Below are positions 30,970-45,000 of a stretch of DNA of 64,000 bases, piece by piece. Each line of letters starts with the position of its first letter. Positions within the stretch are counted from its first letter, which is position 1. Origin of the DNA: Aselliscus stoliczkanus (Eukaryota; Chordata; Mammalia; Chiroptera; Hipposideridae); NCBI GenBank assembly GCA_033961575.1, contig CM066730.1, positions 154,407,523 to 154,471,522 of the forward strand, written 5' to 3'. The notes beneath the pieces are model-generated. The model had not been told where the DNA came from and ran no database searches. It worked only from the letters and a program-made list of their open reading frames with translations. The translations under genes were made by a program, and so were the position numbers.

Positions 30970-33900
30970 GGCGCTTTCTCTGCACCGCGCCTGCGTATCC
31001 AGGAGCCCTTAGCCCCGGAACCAGCACCTGAGGGTGTCGCGTTAAGCCGGGGCCTGTGTTGTGGCCCTTCTTGGGGTCAGGTTGGAGCAGTTCCTCTGCA
31101 GGCATGGCCCGGGCTTCCTCCGGCTCTTTCCCGAGAGTGGCCGTGGGCCCGGGAGCCAGCCCTGGCACCACCCTCCCCACTGTGGACGGCTGTGCATGGC
31201 CTTTCCAGGCCTTTGCTGCTGGGGCCTCCAGTGTGGCTCCTGACGTTTCTTCTGGTTCCTGTGCTGCTGCCTGCCAGACAGTTCCCAGGTGTTTTTTGGA
31301 GGTTGCAGCTATGACTGGGCCGTCCTACTGGGACAGACCAGAGTCCCTCCCTTGCTGCTCCTGTCCTCCCCAGGCTGTCCCTGAGGGTGTATCCTTGACC
31401 ACTGCAGAGGTCACAGCAGGTGCAAAAGGGCCTCGTCCTCTCTCTCGCTCCTGCTACAAGGCAGGCGATTTGGGTTAGCCAGACCCTGTTCCTGCCCCCA
31501 CACCAGCTGGTCTTGCGTCTAATGGGCACCTGTAATCAGTCTTAGTGACCCATTCACTCATTCACTCATTCATGAACAAACAGAATCGCATTACTATGAA
31601 GTGCCCAGGTCGCTGTTGCCAAGCCCTGTGCTTGGTGCTGGGGATACATGGGAAACAAGCCAGAGGTGGTCCCTACCTCACCCTAGTCCCACCTGGAAAT
31701 GGAAGTCTGGCGCCAGTTTATAGCCGGCGCCAGGCTGGCCTGTCACCCTGCCCCAGTTTTCAGCCAGGCCACTTCCCAGCACCTCTGAGGTGCTGGAGCC
31801 AAGCACCAGAAACCATCAGTCACCAGAAACCTCAGGGCTGCCACCTGTTCTCCTGCCACCTGCCAGCAGTTCTGTGTAAATCAAATCTCGACATTCAGAA
31901 ATTGCTGGGCTGGGCTGGTTCTTCTTTCGGGTTGAGATCAGGTTGAGCCTGGAGGAAAGGGGAGAAGCCTGCTGGCCCGTGTCCCCAGTGACCCCAGGCC
32001 AGCTCCTGCAGAGGGATGGATGCTGGCCCGACCTCTGGCATCCTAAGCCAGCCTGGGTCTGCTTCAGGTGGGGGCCACCCCTTCGGTTGGCTGGGGCCCG
32101 CTCCTGTGGCTGGGATCTCTGACCTGCGGTATTCCCAACAGAAATCCTCACTCCTTAACCTAGGTGGCCTTCTCACGGGTGGTCAGTCACGGCTGTCACG
32201 ATGGGCAGCAGGGAGGCCAGGAGAAGGGCAGTCATTCAGGACCTGTGTGATGTACTCAGCCTCGCCACTCTGGGTAGGACATGCAGGGACGTGGAGCAGA
32301 CTGGCCCGAGGCCCCGGGGTGGAAGGACCGATCTCACACCCCTGAAACAAGGAGAGAGGTTGTGGGGAGGACCTTGTCACTTACTGTGCTCCCTGGTTGC
32401 CCTGGGAAGGTGGGACCAGGGGACAGGCCAGGAAGCCAGTGGGTGAGGAGCAGGGTGGCAGTTATTCACTCTGTGCTGTGCAAGGGCTTCCCCAGAAGTT
32501 ACCCTGAGTCCACCCATGACCCTTGTATGGGTGGTGACCAGAGACTTAGCAGTGCAGTGCCAGTCCAGGGATTCCGGGCTAATGGCCAGCTCGGTGACCA
32601 TGCAAGTGTTGATTCCTTCCTGATGCTGGGCGGTGCTCGGATGGTAGGGTCATGGGGGCTCCATGCCAGCCTCCAGGGAAGGAAGGGTGACACCTGGTTT
32701 GTCAATGAGAACACTAAGGCAGAAGTCAAGGGGTAGAATGCTACTAGAAATTGTTTTCAAAGAATATTTAATAACAAATTTTCAAAATATAAGTTGAATA
32801 AATTGGATCAACAAGCAGTGCATAGAATATAATCCTAACTTTGTAAAATATCCATATATTATGTATAAAGACAATTACATATGTGCCAAGGAAGATGGGG
32901 AGGAATTATTAACAATGGTTATGTCTGTGGTGGGATTATGTATGTTTGTACTGTTTTTTATTTTCAACAATTTCTCCTACATACATGTAATATTTCCTTC
33001 AGTGAGGGAAAAGTTAACAAAGAGAGACTCAAATGGTTGTTCAAGGCTTCCCAGCAAGAAGAGAAACCGCAGAAAGCCTGTCCCTTCAGCTTCCTTTGAG
33101 GCCACAGGTGGGCACCTCGCTCCGGCAGATCTGTGGACAGGTCGGGGCTGGAGTCCCTGCAGGTCACTGCCGGCCAGGGCTCCGTCCTCAGGCAGGGGAG
33201 CTGCAGGCCACTCCTCATCCCTGGAGATTAGCAACTTCAGTTTTTTTGTTGTTTTTTTTCAGGAAAAGCACAGCTTTGAAGTGAATACAGCAGCACCTCC
33301 TGGACATATTCTGGGAAGAGCAGGTTTTCATAGGGAGGCCCACATTTGCCCTTAAAAAAAATAGAGCACTAACAGATGCTACTCATTCCACACACATGTT
33401 CAGATGTGGTGCTAAGTGCTCTGCGGACAGGCCTGCGCCCCATTGTGGTATTGCAAGGGCAGAACCAATACTCCTTTCAGCAGAGGAAGGACCTTGAACT
33501 CAGAGGTCATGTCATTTATCCGAATGAACAAGAGGCAGAGCCAGGATTTGAGGCCAGGTCCGCTGACTCCAAGACCCGCCCTCCCCTGTTCACAGCCTCC
33601 TTTCCTGTGAAATTGTAGGGAATTTCTTGGAGCATGTTACCCACTTCCCTACATAGAGATACAGAAGCATAGAGGCTTGCATGATAAGCCGGCATCAAGG
33701 CCAAAGCTGAGTGCGACTGTGACGCTGTGTGCTGGGAGGGTGGGGGCCGAGGCGACAAGCAGTTTGCCCCCCACTGCACTGTCCCAGACCTGGCTATCTG
33801 CATCCTCTCATCCTGTCACCATTGTATTTTGCTCTTGGTGGGCCTGAGTTTACCACCCTTATTTATGCTTCTAATGTGCATCTTCGAATGTAACCTGGGC

Positions 33901-35900
33901 TGTCAGGGGCAGCCAGATAAATAAGATGGCCTTGGTAGCTGCACAAGCCAACCTCATCGGCTTTGGGTCCATAATGATCTCCCTTCTCTGAGGCCTTTTT
34001 TGTTGGCTCTCCTGTGGTGGCTGCCTGGATGGCTGACCGCTGTACTTTGGGCTTTCTTGTATGAAAAGAAGTCCTGTCACGATCCTCCTGTTTCTGTTCA
34101 GCACACTGATGGGCAAGACCGTCCGCTTCTTTAAAACATTCAGTTTATACACTTTCCTGATGCCCCCAAACTATGCCAGGCTATGTGCTGGACATTGACG
34201 AGACCAAACGTTGACATCTGTCAGAAGTTTCCAGGCCCCCAGTGCCCTGATGCCGGAGGGGAGTGCGGGCTTTGTGTCCTATGGCAGCTGGGCACTTGGC
34301 CCAGAGAAGAGTCAGGGCGGCAGGCAGGCTCTCTGGCTCGAGGGCCTTTGGAGATGAGAGCGCCCTGTGTCCTCATGTCACAGATGGACGCTCCAGCCTG
34401 AATCTGGAAGGGGACTTGTGCAGGCACCGAGCAGGGCTGAGTCGGAACCAGAGTGCAGGCCTCCTGACCTGGCCAGGGTTTGGTCCAGTCCCTGCCAGCC
34501 TGAGTGCGAAGCCCCAGGCTAATGGGGAACTCACTACCTTCCAGCCTGGACCAGCCCCTGTGTCCATGGGGAGGTCTCTTCCTCTGTACTCACCCCGAGT
34601 CCCTCCCCGGTCCAGGTGGTGGACGGCTCTCTGGGAGCCTGTCCTCAAGGTGCGGAGTGAATTCCAGGGATGCGTGTCCTGGGCACATGGGTCATTCGGC
34701 CTCTGGGCTGTGGCTGTGGGTTGGGGCAGGCCCAGGCCCTGCTATTAACGACACAGTATTTCAGGGTTCGGCAGCTGGACTCTGCTCCCGCAGGTAATTA
34801 TAGGCTTAGCAAGTCAGAAATCAAATAAACACTCCAACTGCGTCGGCTGCTCCAAGGAGAACAGTGGTTTCCGGGAACTTCCCCACCCAGCTCAGCTTAA
34901 TTACCGCCTGTCACTCCCCTGGGCCAGGGGCCTTTTCTTTGGCTCAGAGGCCCCAAGGACCAGGATGGGGCTCCTGGGCACACAGGGTGACAGCCTGCTC
35001 TTACCTCCTAGACTCCAGCAGACATGCCCGGCCAGGGTGGCCCAGGCACCATGCTCTGGGTGGGGTGGATTGCTCCTTAGCATGGCAGGAGCGGGAAACC
35101 AGTTCATTTAATCTCTGAATGGCTGCTGGCTGCCTGAACTTTTGTGTTAGTGTCTTAAGATCCTGTCCAGGTTCAGTGGAAAAAGTGCCAGGTTGATCGC
35201 TGATGGCTGTGGGCAAGGCATAGGCGGCGGTGGCACCTGTGCTGGGTCTGGCAGGACCTCTCTGTGCACAGTGCTCCTTGCTTCTGTCTCAGTGCTGAGC
35301 CCCACACGGAGACGGCGAGGGAACTGGAAGCCCCAAGGCTCTTTGCTTCTCTGGGGGTCACACCCCTTCCCCAGCCAGCTTTGTTCTTTTTCCAATGTGC
35401 TAACTGGCAGCGGGCCAGGTCAGGGACCCAGTAATACACTGCACAGAGGGCATGTATGTGTCTGTCATTGCCCTGGCAATGCCCAGTGTTGCTCTGGGAA
35501 AGGGCAGACCCTGCTCCCACACCCAAACCCTGTGGTGAGCGATGCAGAGGCCTGCCAGCCACACTTCCACTCCAGGTGCAACTCAGACCGTTCCAGGGCG
35601 GCCACAGTGTGGGCCAGGACGGCCAGGGACAGGTCCTAAGATAGGCCTCGGTGCCGACCGCAGACAGTGCAGTGAGCACACCGGGCTGCTGTGTGCAGCA
35701 GGCTCCCCAGGGTGGGGCGGGGCAAACCACAACTCGGGAGGTGCAGAGGGGCCTCGAGAGGGCCAGACGCTAGCTGGACGTGGGCAGAGGGCCGGGGTCC
35801 CTTCCTGCAGCCACCCCAGAACTGTGATGTCATTTGAGGGTCTCTTCCCCTGGAGAGGGCCTGATCCAGGTGGAGCAGCTGCAGCGTCCGGGGCAGGGCC
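30970..35900. other. Tail-to-tail region between the PPIE-like gene and BMP8
   Basis: Holds the PPIE-like 3' flank on the left and presumably the BMP8 3'UTR on the right. No coding exon is recognised. Near 31545-31650 is a worn L2-like end (repeated CATTCACTCATT). The AT-rich stretch at 32750-33000 is also probably repeat-derived. No definite BMP8 poly(A) signal could be fixed. Confidence 0.45.
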
Positions 35901-36050
35901 TCAGTGGCAGCCGCAGGCCTTGACCACCATGTTGCGGTGTTTGCGCAGGATGACGTTGTTGCTGCTGTCATAGTAGAGCACGGAGGTGGCGCTCAGCTTG
36001 GTGGGCGCGCAGCACGCCTTGGGGACTGCGTCTGGCTTCATCAGGTGCAC
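35901..36050 (-). CDS. BMP8A: BMP8 exon 7, end of mature ligand
   Basis: Encodes [20 protein letters not shown] and then [20 protein letters not shown] and MVVKACGCH with a TGA stop. The CC pair and terminal CGC of the cystine knot are present. The only change from human BMP8A that I recall is Asp for Asn in MKPNAVP. Confidence 0.96.
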   Translation of the reverse strand: MHLMKPDAVPKACCAPTKLSATSVLYYDSSNNVILRKHRNMVVKACGCH

Positions 36051-39000
36051 CTGGCAGGGAGCGGGCGGAGGCAGGGGCAGGAATGAGCACAGGGGCCTTC
36101 TCCCAGGCCCCGCCAGCCCCTGGGGCCTCCATTCTCCAGCCAGAAAAGGCGTCATGTGCAATGTGCCCAGCCCCGCCCAGGCCCTCAGCGCCACCTGGGC
36201 GCCCCCTGCTCCCTGCCACATCCGGCCCCTCAGACCTGAGGACCCTGCCGGGCCCCATACACGGTGCGCCTGGTGCCCGGCCCCTCTGCCCGGTGCCCCT
36301 GAAGCCCTGTCCCTCCGGGGCCCCTCCGCCCCTCCCTCTTTGTGCCTGTGGCGCCCTGATCCTGTCTTGTCGCCTGTGCTGTGTATGCCCTTTCCCCCTC
36401 CTCCTCTCTGTGAGCCGAGTCCACGGAGCAGTGGGATAAGCCTAGGATTCTAGGTTCCCCCTGGGGTGCTCAACACCATCTTTTCTCAAAGCACCTTTCG
36501 CCCCTCACAACAGCTCCTACAGTAAGTATTACATGGGAGACAAAGAAACTGAGGGCACACAGGCCACGTGACCTGTGGCAGGACTTGGACCTGGGTGTCG
36601 TGATCCCGCGCCCTCCTGCTAAACAGCTTTACCCACCAAAACAGAGCCCGACTGAGGGAGCTATTTCAGCCTCCAGACAAACATTTATCCTGGGACTTGG
36701 CAGGATGAGCCGAGTTTACACTGGACTCCGCATCAGGCCCCACACTGGTGAGCCCTGAAGGCGGCCCGAGCTCTCGGGGGAAGGAGAGAAAAGGAAACCT
36801 ACTTCCATCTGCATGTGTTGTGGCTGCTCGGAGGGCCCAGGCCCCCCGGGCCTCACTGAGGCGCTGAGCAGGACCTCGCGAGACTGTCTGAGGGGGGGCC
36901 TGTTCGGCAGCCTGGCTGCCTTTCCCCGGTGCCCAGCCTTGTCCTGGAAGCCCCAGCTCTGAGCCAGCCTGCCAGGATGTCAGTGGGCACTGGGCTGGCT
37001 TGGGGCCCAGGGCTCCTCTGCAGCCGTCTGGGGACGCTGACGCCTCTTTGAGGATGTCCAGCCAGAATGGGTCATGGGGGCCACTGCCACTCCACATTGC
37101 TGTCTGGGCTTGGCATTCATAGGCCCACATGAAGAAAACCAGGTGAAACCACCCTCGTGGGCCAGCCATGGGGCTCTGAGTGGCTGGAAACTGTGGGGGG
37201 GCCTGTCCTGAGTTGGGACACTGGAGAGAGAAGTCGGGCACCACAGCGGTGCCCCCATTCTGCGACTCCACCCTAGACCAGAGCTGTATCAGATCCACGA
37301 TGGATAGAGGAACAGCCCTGTATTCCATGTGGCACCAAACAGATTGATTTGCAGAGTCTAATCTGCCATTCCATTGAATTTGCTTGTGAGTCACCAGGAG
37401 ACCAATCAGAAGTTCTGCTACTTTGGGTACATTTCGCTCCTTTGTGGGCCTCGGTTTTCTCCTCTGCCAAATGGGTATAATGGTACTTTTCTCATGTCCA
37501 ACACAAACGTATTTTGGACACGGGCCTCGTGCCTGTCGCGCCAGGACGGGGAGCCCAGAAACATCCCCGACATGGTTCCTGCTCCCATCCTCAGAGGGAG
37601 GGAGGGGGACCTGGGGAACACTCCCTGGACAGCCAGGACCCCTGGGAGTGGCACAACAATCCCAGCCCGCCATCAGCGCTGCGGGGCATTGAGCGCTGGT
37701 GGCCACCCCTGGCAGGGAAGGGCCACAGGTGAGGCGTGCAGGGCGGGCAGGAGCTGGCTGGGCCCAGGGCACAGGGGAAGCCCTCCAGGTGGAACGGCAA
37801 GTGCAAAGGCAGGGAGGCCGGAGACCCAGGGCACGTGCTGGCATGAGCGTGTGCAGGCAGAGGACGGGTGCCCGGGACGTTGGTGAGGTCAGCAAGGCAG
37901 CTAAAGGGGGGCCCCACCTCCCAGGCCGAGGGCTCAGACTGACTCCTGGAGATAATGGGCAGGGAGGGTTTTTCAGCTGAGCTCAGATCTGTGCTTTAGT
38001 GACTCTCCCCTCCCCCATCTCGCCCAGCTGCTGCGAGACCGGCCTGGAGGGTAAGCCTGGAGGGACACCATCTTCTCTTGGCCCCAAGGCCCCCCACTCC
38101 TTCCCCAGCCTCCCCAGGGCTCCCTTTCTTCCCAGGCCTCTCCTGTCCTGCCCCTGCTGTCTCCCCAGAGAACCCCATCTGTGCTCAGGACCCAAAGACC
38201 AGCCCAGGCCACGTCTCCCAGGTCAGAGCTTCAGCCTGGCCTCCTGTGAAGTCCAGCCTCACGGATCCAGCCACCTGCCCGACTTGGTCACATGGGGTCC
38301 CATCAGGCCACACACTTGCCGCAGAAGCAGATGACCGATTCCCCCACCCCCTCCTCCCACCCCCACAACAACTCTGCCCCACAGGCCTCCCCCCCCAGGT
38401 GGCTCAGCCCTCACCTGGGGGCCCCTGGTTCCTCCCCCATCTCGCCCTCCAGCTGCTCCTGACAGTGGCCCTGCCTCCACCATCCCTGCGGCCTCAGTCA
38501 CTTCTCACCACCCACCAGCCACCCTGGTCCTCTTGTTAGGTGACCGCCGCAGTCCCCTCGCTGTCTCCCCGCCTCCCCCACCTTCCGCCCATGGTCCAGC
38601 CTCCCGTCCTCTCACCGCAGACAGAGGGATGCTTCTGGGGTCAGATCATAACACTGCTTGGCTGAAACCCTGCAAAGCCGTCTGTTTACTTGGGGTTAAA
38701 TCCACTCACCTGCCACCTCACCAGGGACCCCAAGGCTATGTTGGTGGCCCCTGCCCACCCCAGTGTGACCTCCCCTGGGCTTCTGCTCCTCTCCAGCCCG
38801 CCCCTTGTAGGCCTGAGCCACCCAGCGGCTCCTGTTCCGGGGCCTGTGCACCGGGTCCTTCCGCTGGAATGTTCTTCCTCCTCGTGCAGAGGCCCCGTCC
38901 TCCCTTCTCACAGGCCCCACCGTCTGGGCCTGTCCTTGGTTCGTGTGTTCACCGACAGGCTTCCTGAGAGCGTAGCCGCTGTCTTGTCTGCACCCAGCAC

Positions 39001-42000
39001 AGCCTGAACGCTCACTCCTGCTGAGCTATCCTGGGGACTGTGGGCCTTGGGGGGGGAGGGGGCAGCCCTGGAGGTGCAGGTGCAGTCATCACCCCACCTC
39101 CCTCTCAGGGGCTGGGAGACGCTCGTGCTGGAAGAATGGAGGCCAGCGAATCCCATTTGACGTTGGAAAGGAGGTATTACAGAGTCGAAGCCTCTTTGGT
39201 TATAATCATTTACTTTCACCCTAAGCATCACCTTGACAACCTCTTACTAGGTAAACACGAGGCTGGAAACACTATGAACTAGGCAGTCTAGGTAAACATT
39301 CTAGAAAAAAGTCTCAACACAGCAAACATTTAAACACTGAGCAATAGGCAGCAGTAGCGATATTCCTCACAGACACTATTTTTCAGCATTAAAGTTACCC
39401 CAGACACCAGGGCATCAAAGCCACACCATCTGTGGGGACACGGAGAGCTGGGAGGACCAGGAGAAAGAGCCAATGGGGAGCAAACGGAGGGCGGAGCCCA
39501 GGCCCAGAACTGCCCGCGGCTCATGGGCACACGGGGGACTCCCTGCACACACCATGACGAGGGTGGGGAACACACACACCGGTCTCTCACCCCGTGTGCA
39601 CGGGTCACAGGAGGTAAACACCAGTGTGCGCAGGTACATGTGTGTTCAGAGCACACGGCACCCAGGTGAGATGCACGTCTGTTCTGCATGTGTGTGTTTG
39701 TGACCACAAGCAGGCTGCCCGGATGAGTCTGGGTCCCACCATCCACACCTGCATGTCCCCATGAGTATGTGTGTGCACGTGTGTGTGTGCATGTGTGTGC
39801 ACCAGCGGTGAGTCTGCATACACAGCGTGGCCACACGGGCCAGCACGTGCACAGGTGTGGGATTTAACCACACGTGCACACAGTGAAGGTTCCGTGCAGA
39901 GAAAGCTCCGGAGACCCAAGGAGATGCTCCCTTCACCTCCTGGCTGTCCAAGCCCCTCTCCTCAGTACACCCTCCCCCGGGTCCAGGCAGGATGGCGAGG
40001 TACTGACCAGGGACTGCAGGATGGCGTGGTTGGTGGCGTTCATGCAGGAGTCCAGTGGGAAGGAGCACTCCCCCTCACAGTAATAGGCGGAATAGCCTTG
40101 GGGGGCGATGACCCAATCCTGAGGTGAAGGAGAGAATGGAGGAAGGTGAGGTCCATCATGGGGCCCCTCCCAAAATGCCCTGTCCAACACCTGTCACAGG
40201 ACGACTCAGGGCTGCGCCTTACCTTCCCTCAGTGTCGGCCGCCCCTCCTGGAGCCACCCCCCGCCCCCAGAGGCCTGACATGCACCCGGAGACCCTCAGC
40301 AGACAGGACTGGAAACGAGCCCTGTCCCTTCACCTGCCATCAGCACTCAGCACGTCCTCCCAGCCCGCCACCCACCACACGGCTCCTGTAGCTGCTCTCA
40401 TTACAGCAAAGGCACAGAGGCACTGCCACCCTGGCCTCCGTTTCCCTGTTGGAGCTCTGACATTTAATGGCTCAGGATTCAGATTGTGTCTATTTTTATG
40501 GTTTTTACCAGAAAACAGTTTCTCACTATAAAAGGAACACATACATTCTCCCTTCAGAAAACTTGGAAAACACAGAAGAAAATAATACATGAGAAAATGG
40601 AATTCCCCATAATTCTACCTCCTCCTGGAGATACTCCTAAGATCTTTAGGTAGGGATGGTCATTTAAGAAAGAAGGGGGGGCCGGCCGAGTGGCGCATTG
40701 GTTAAGCGCTGGTTTGGGGATGCCAGCGGCCCCGGTTCGGATCCCACATGAGGGCCAGTGACACTGCCCTCTACAGCTAACAACAGCTCCACCTGGAGCT
40801 GGGCTGTGCGAGCCCCGGTGATGGTGTGGGCTGCAGCCCCTGCTGCAGTGGGCTGCCATAGGCTACAGTGAGTGGCCGGCAGCCAGCGTGAGCGGCTGGC
40901 AGTCAAGCGTGAGCTGCCAATAGCCGCGGTGAGCGACATCCAGAGGCCAGTGACCGATCTGCCTCATCCGGGAAGAGCGCAATGACGATACCAACAGTGA
41001 AGCAACATCTTCCGCTACTAAACTGAAGAACAAAAAGACAGCAACTTGTCTGTTCCCCTTTCCCGATTCCCCAATGCTGTTTCCCTCCGCCAATTCCCCA
41101 ATAAAATCTTTAAAAAAAAAAAAAGAAAGAAGGGGGAGGGGTCAGCCGAGTGGCTCAGTTGATTAAGAGCTGGCTTAGAGTGCATGCTCTGAGCAACGGG
41201 GCTGCCAGTTCAATTCTCACACGGGCCAGTGAATGCTGTGCCCTGGCTGAGCTGTCACTGAGCTGCCAACAGGTGACAGGATGGCTCAGCTGTTGTAACA
41301 AGATTGCCTGTTCAATGGTGGGCTACGCCCACCTGCAACTAAAGATTGAACTCTGCATCTTGAACTGAGCTGCCACCCAGATGGCTCAGTGGATAGGGCA
41401 TGCACTCTTAACAGCAAGACTGCTGGTTCGACTCCCACATGGGATGGTGGCTAAGCCCACCAGCAACTAAGATTGAACACAGCACCTTGAGCTTAGGGGC
41501 CATGAGCTGCCGATGGGAAGCCAGATGGTGACTGGCGCCCTCCACCGCGAAGATTGAAGAAGAACAACTTGGCTGGTTCCCTTCCCGATTCCCCAACACT
41601 GTTCCCTTCCCCCAATTCCCCAATAAAATATTTTTTAAAAAAAAGAAAAAGAAAGAAGGGGAGAGTAGAAATTACCAGCCAGCCGAGGTCCTGGAAGCTG
41701 ACATAGAGCTCGTGCCGACGACAAACCTGCCGGCCGTGGGAGCCGTGGACGTCATCTGCAGGGGACAGATGGTACAAGGTCTCTTTTGGGGTCCTGCTTG
41801 TGCAGCTACCATGGGGGACTCTCAGGGCAGGGGATGCCCTGATGGGCACATTTGTGGAATACACGAATGATGGGAAACTAATCCACTTGGTCTCATAAAG
41901 CCAATCCCTGCAGCTCTGCTGGTGGATGACCCAGCTCAAGAACCTTTGCTGGCTCCCGATGGCTCCCGAGTAACCGCACGCTCAGCTCAGCCTCCCCTGA

Positions 42001-45000
42001 CTTTCAGCCTGTGGGCCTCCTGATGCTCCAATAAACAACCCCGGGGACCCTCAGCCATCAGGCTGTGGCACCTCCTCCTTTCCTTCTGAGACACCTCACC
42101 TCTCCTGCTACACCCATTCCACTGGTCAAGTGGTTCACACTGAGGCCAGCCAAAGGACCAACTCCCAGGCAGGGAAGGAGGGCACGTAGTGGGTCAGGCC
42201 CAAGGGGCTCAGGCTGGTTGGGGGACCATCGCCTAAACAACTATGCATCCCACAGGGTGCCTGGGAAAGAACCAAGGGCCACCAGAGGTGGTGCTGCCTG
42301 GAGGAAGAGACACTGATTCTAGTAGAGGCTTCTGGGAAGGCCTGGTGAGCCAGGGGAGGGCAGAGAAGGGACTTCTGGGTGGCAGGGAGGCCTGAGACAG
42401 TGTAGCTGGTCCCCAGGGGCACGGGACAAAGGAGGATGTCAGGAAAGGCGGCTGGAGGGTGACCATCGGCTTGAACCCTACTGAGGGGTAGGCGGTGTCA
42501 CCAACACTGGTTCTCGGCCACAAGCCTCTGGGCTCAGACCCGGGCCAGCCCCAGGCCTCACCAAAGATCCCTGGGAGCTTGTTTGTCTGCGGCAGCTCAT
42601 TGGTTTTTTTCGGCAGCCTCCTCCTCAGGGGCCGCACTGCCCGTGGGGCTCGGACAGGGCCGGGGCTCGCCCTGAAAAACGTGACCATGAAAGGCTGTTT
42701 GGAGCGCGGAGCCCGTCGCCCCAGCAGACCGGCCAGGCCAGGATCCACGCTGTGCCCTGAGACAGAGAGAGGAGAGAGGGCGGTCACTCAAGGGCAGTGG
42801 CCCTGCACGTGGACACAGCAGGAACCTCTGCCGGGGCCTGGGCGGGCCCAGGAGCATGGGGGCCGAGGACCGGAGGGGGGCCCGCTATGCCTCAGTTTCC
42901 TCATCCGAGGACCGGAGCCCCCTGCCCAGCCCCGGCCCCCAGGCAGGCAGGTCTGAGGGCGATGGTGGAAGGAGGGCTGGTGCACTGCAGGGTCAGCGTT
43001 GGTGACCGTCACGTACACTGCCAGCTGTGAAGCATTGTACAGGTTTCAACGTCATTTCACACTGATGATCTCACTTGTCTTTACAGTAATCCTGGACCTC
43101 AGATGTCACTGAGCACCTTCTCAGGGTCACTGCACGATGGCCCAGAGCCACACAGCCAGGGACTCTCAGACCAGGGTTCCCACCTAGGTCTGAGGACTCA
43201 TAGGCCCGAGGTCTACCCCAGCCACCCATACTTTCTGGGGGTTTTAATGTAGGATTGATAACACCTAGCTGATGGCAGCAGCTGCCAGGGCCTGGTGAGT
43301 GATGGCTCTGATGAGCAGTGCCCAAGGGCAGGCACTCACTGTACCCAGAGGCCATAAACGAAACCAGATGCCTGAGGTAGAGACCCTGGACCAAAGTCCC
43401 AGAGCCCAAGTTCTTATCCACAAGGCCCAGTTAGTGGTTAAAAAAAGAGAGACCGAGAGGGCTGCGGGCAGGGACATGATTGGGGCCTGGGCCCTAGGAA
43501 CAGTGACGCATATAAAAATGGGCTTTTAGCCCACAGATGCTCATTAGCCCTGAAAATGTCAACTCTGCCAAGGAAACTATCTTCCTGGACCTCTTTGTAG
43601 TCCCAAATGAACTCTTGATGTTTTAATTGTCAAAGCAATATAATAACAACTGTAAAGAGACTTTTGAGAAAAAAAATATCACTCATACGCCATAATTGAC
43701 TAAGAGATTAGCTTATCGTTAGACATTTAGCTTACTTCCTGGCTTTCATTATACGGATGAGAATGCAATAGAACCTCTTCATTTTCTTTTCCTGTGGAAT
43801 TTTCTTACATTAAACACCAAGAGCGTGATTACTAACTCACGTTTCTGTTTCTTAAAATACAGTGCCAAGTGTTCCACTGCCGTGTACATTTCCCTTCAAG
43901 GTTGCAACACTGATACCCACATGTCTACATGCACACATGTCTGTACATACAGAAACACACATGCACGCATTTATATATACAGTGCACATATGAGGTCTGA
44001 CGATTAAGTTCGCGAACTCATCTTAGTAAACGTGCTACAGACCTCATTGCTGAATATTATTATAGTCACCTTTGAAGTGCTCCCCTTGGGAAGCTATGTA
44101 CTGATGCCAGAGCCTAGTCCACCCTTCAAAGCAATTTTGGAACTCTTTTTTTGGAATGGCCATCAGAGCCATCATTGTATTACCCTTGATGTCCTGAATG
44201 TCATCAAAATGTCTTCCTTTCAATATTTCCTTTATTTTTGGGTAAAGAAAGAAGTCACTGGGGGCCAGATCAGGTGAGTAGGGAGGGTGTTCCAATACAG
44301 TTATTTGTTTCCTGGCTGAAAACTCCCTCACAGACAGTGCCGTGTGAGATGGTGCATTGTTGTGAATTGTTGGTGAAAAGTTCAGGTCATCTAACTTTTT
44401 CATGCAGATTGTTCAGCACTTCCAAATAGTAAACTTGATCAACTGTTTGTTCAGTTGGTACAAATTCATAATGAATAATCCTGATATCAAAAAAGGTTAG
44501 CAACATCATTGCAACAAGTTCGTGAGCTTGATTGTCCTACTTCATATGTACGCATACGTAGGTATATGTATTTGTTCTATTAACAGGTCTAATATGATTC
44601 TCCATTATACACTACAGTCAAGGATTGCCTGCTCCACCCACAATCCTGCTCAAAGGTCAGCTCTTAAACAGCGGTGCTTTAGACCTGTGTCCATGGGCCA
44701 TCTTGGATTGAACAACTAATTAATCCTGAGGCTAACCTTTGACCTATGACATCACCTGCGACAAAACATTGTGCTGGGCCCATCAGAGGCTCCACTCAGG
44801 ACTGATCCTGCTTAGACAGGAGGCTGTAGATGCTGGAAGGACCCTAGACAGAAGCAATTTGGGAGAGTTTGGGTCATGACAAGTCACAGTCCTGAGGTGC
44901 AGAGCCATAAGACACATGAAAGCTCTGTGAGCAGAGGGTAAAGGTGAGGATGAGGAGGCAACAGAGCAGACAGGTGCGAGCAGGTGACTGTCATCAACAT

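Noticed and set aside
39605..39919. His/Thr-rich frames as a histidine-rich protein
   Set aside because: They are translations of a degenerate TG/CA tract.
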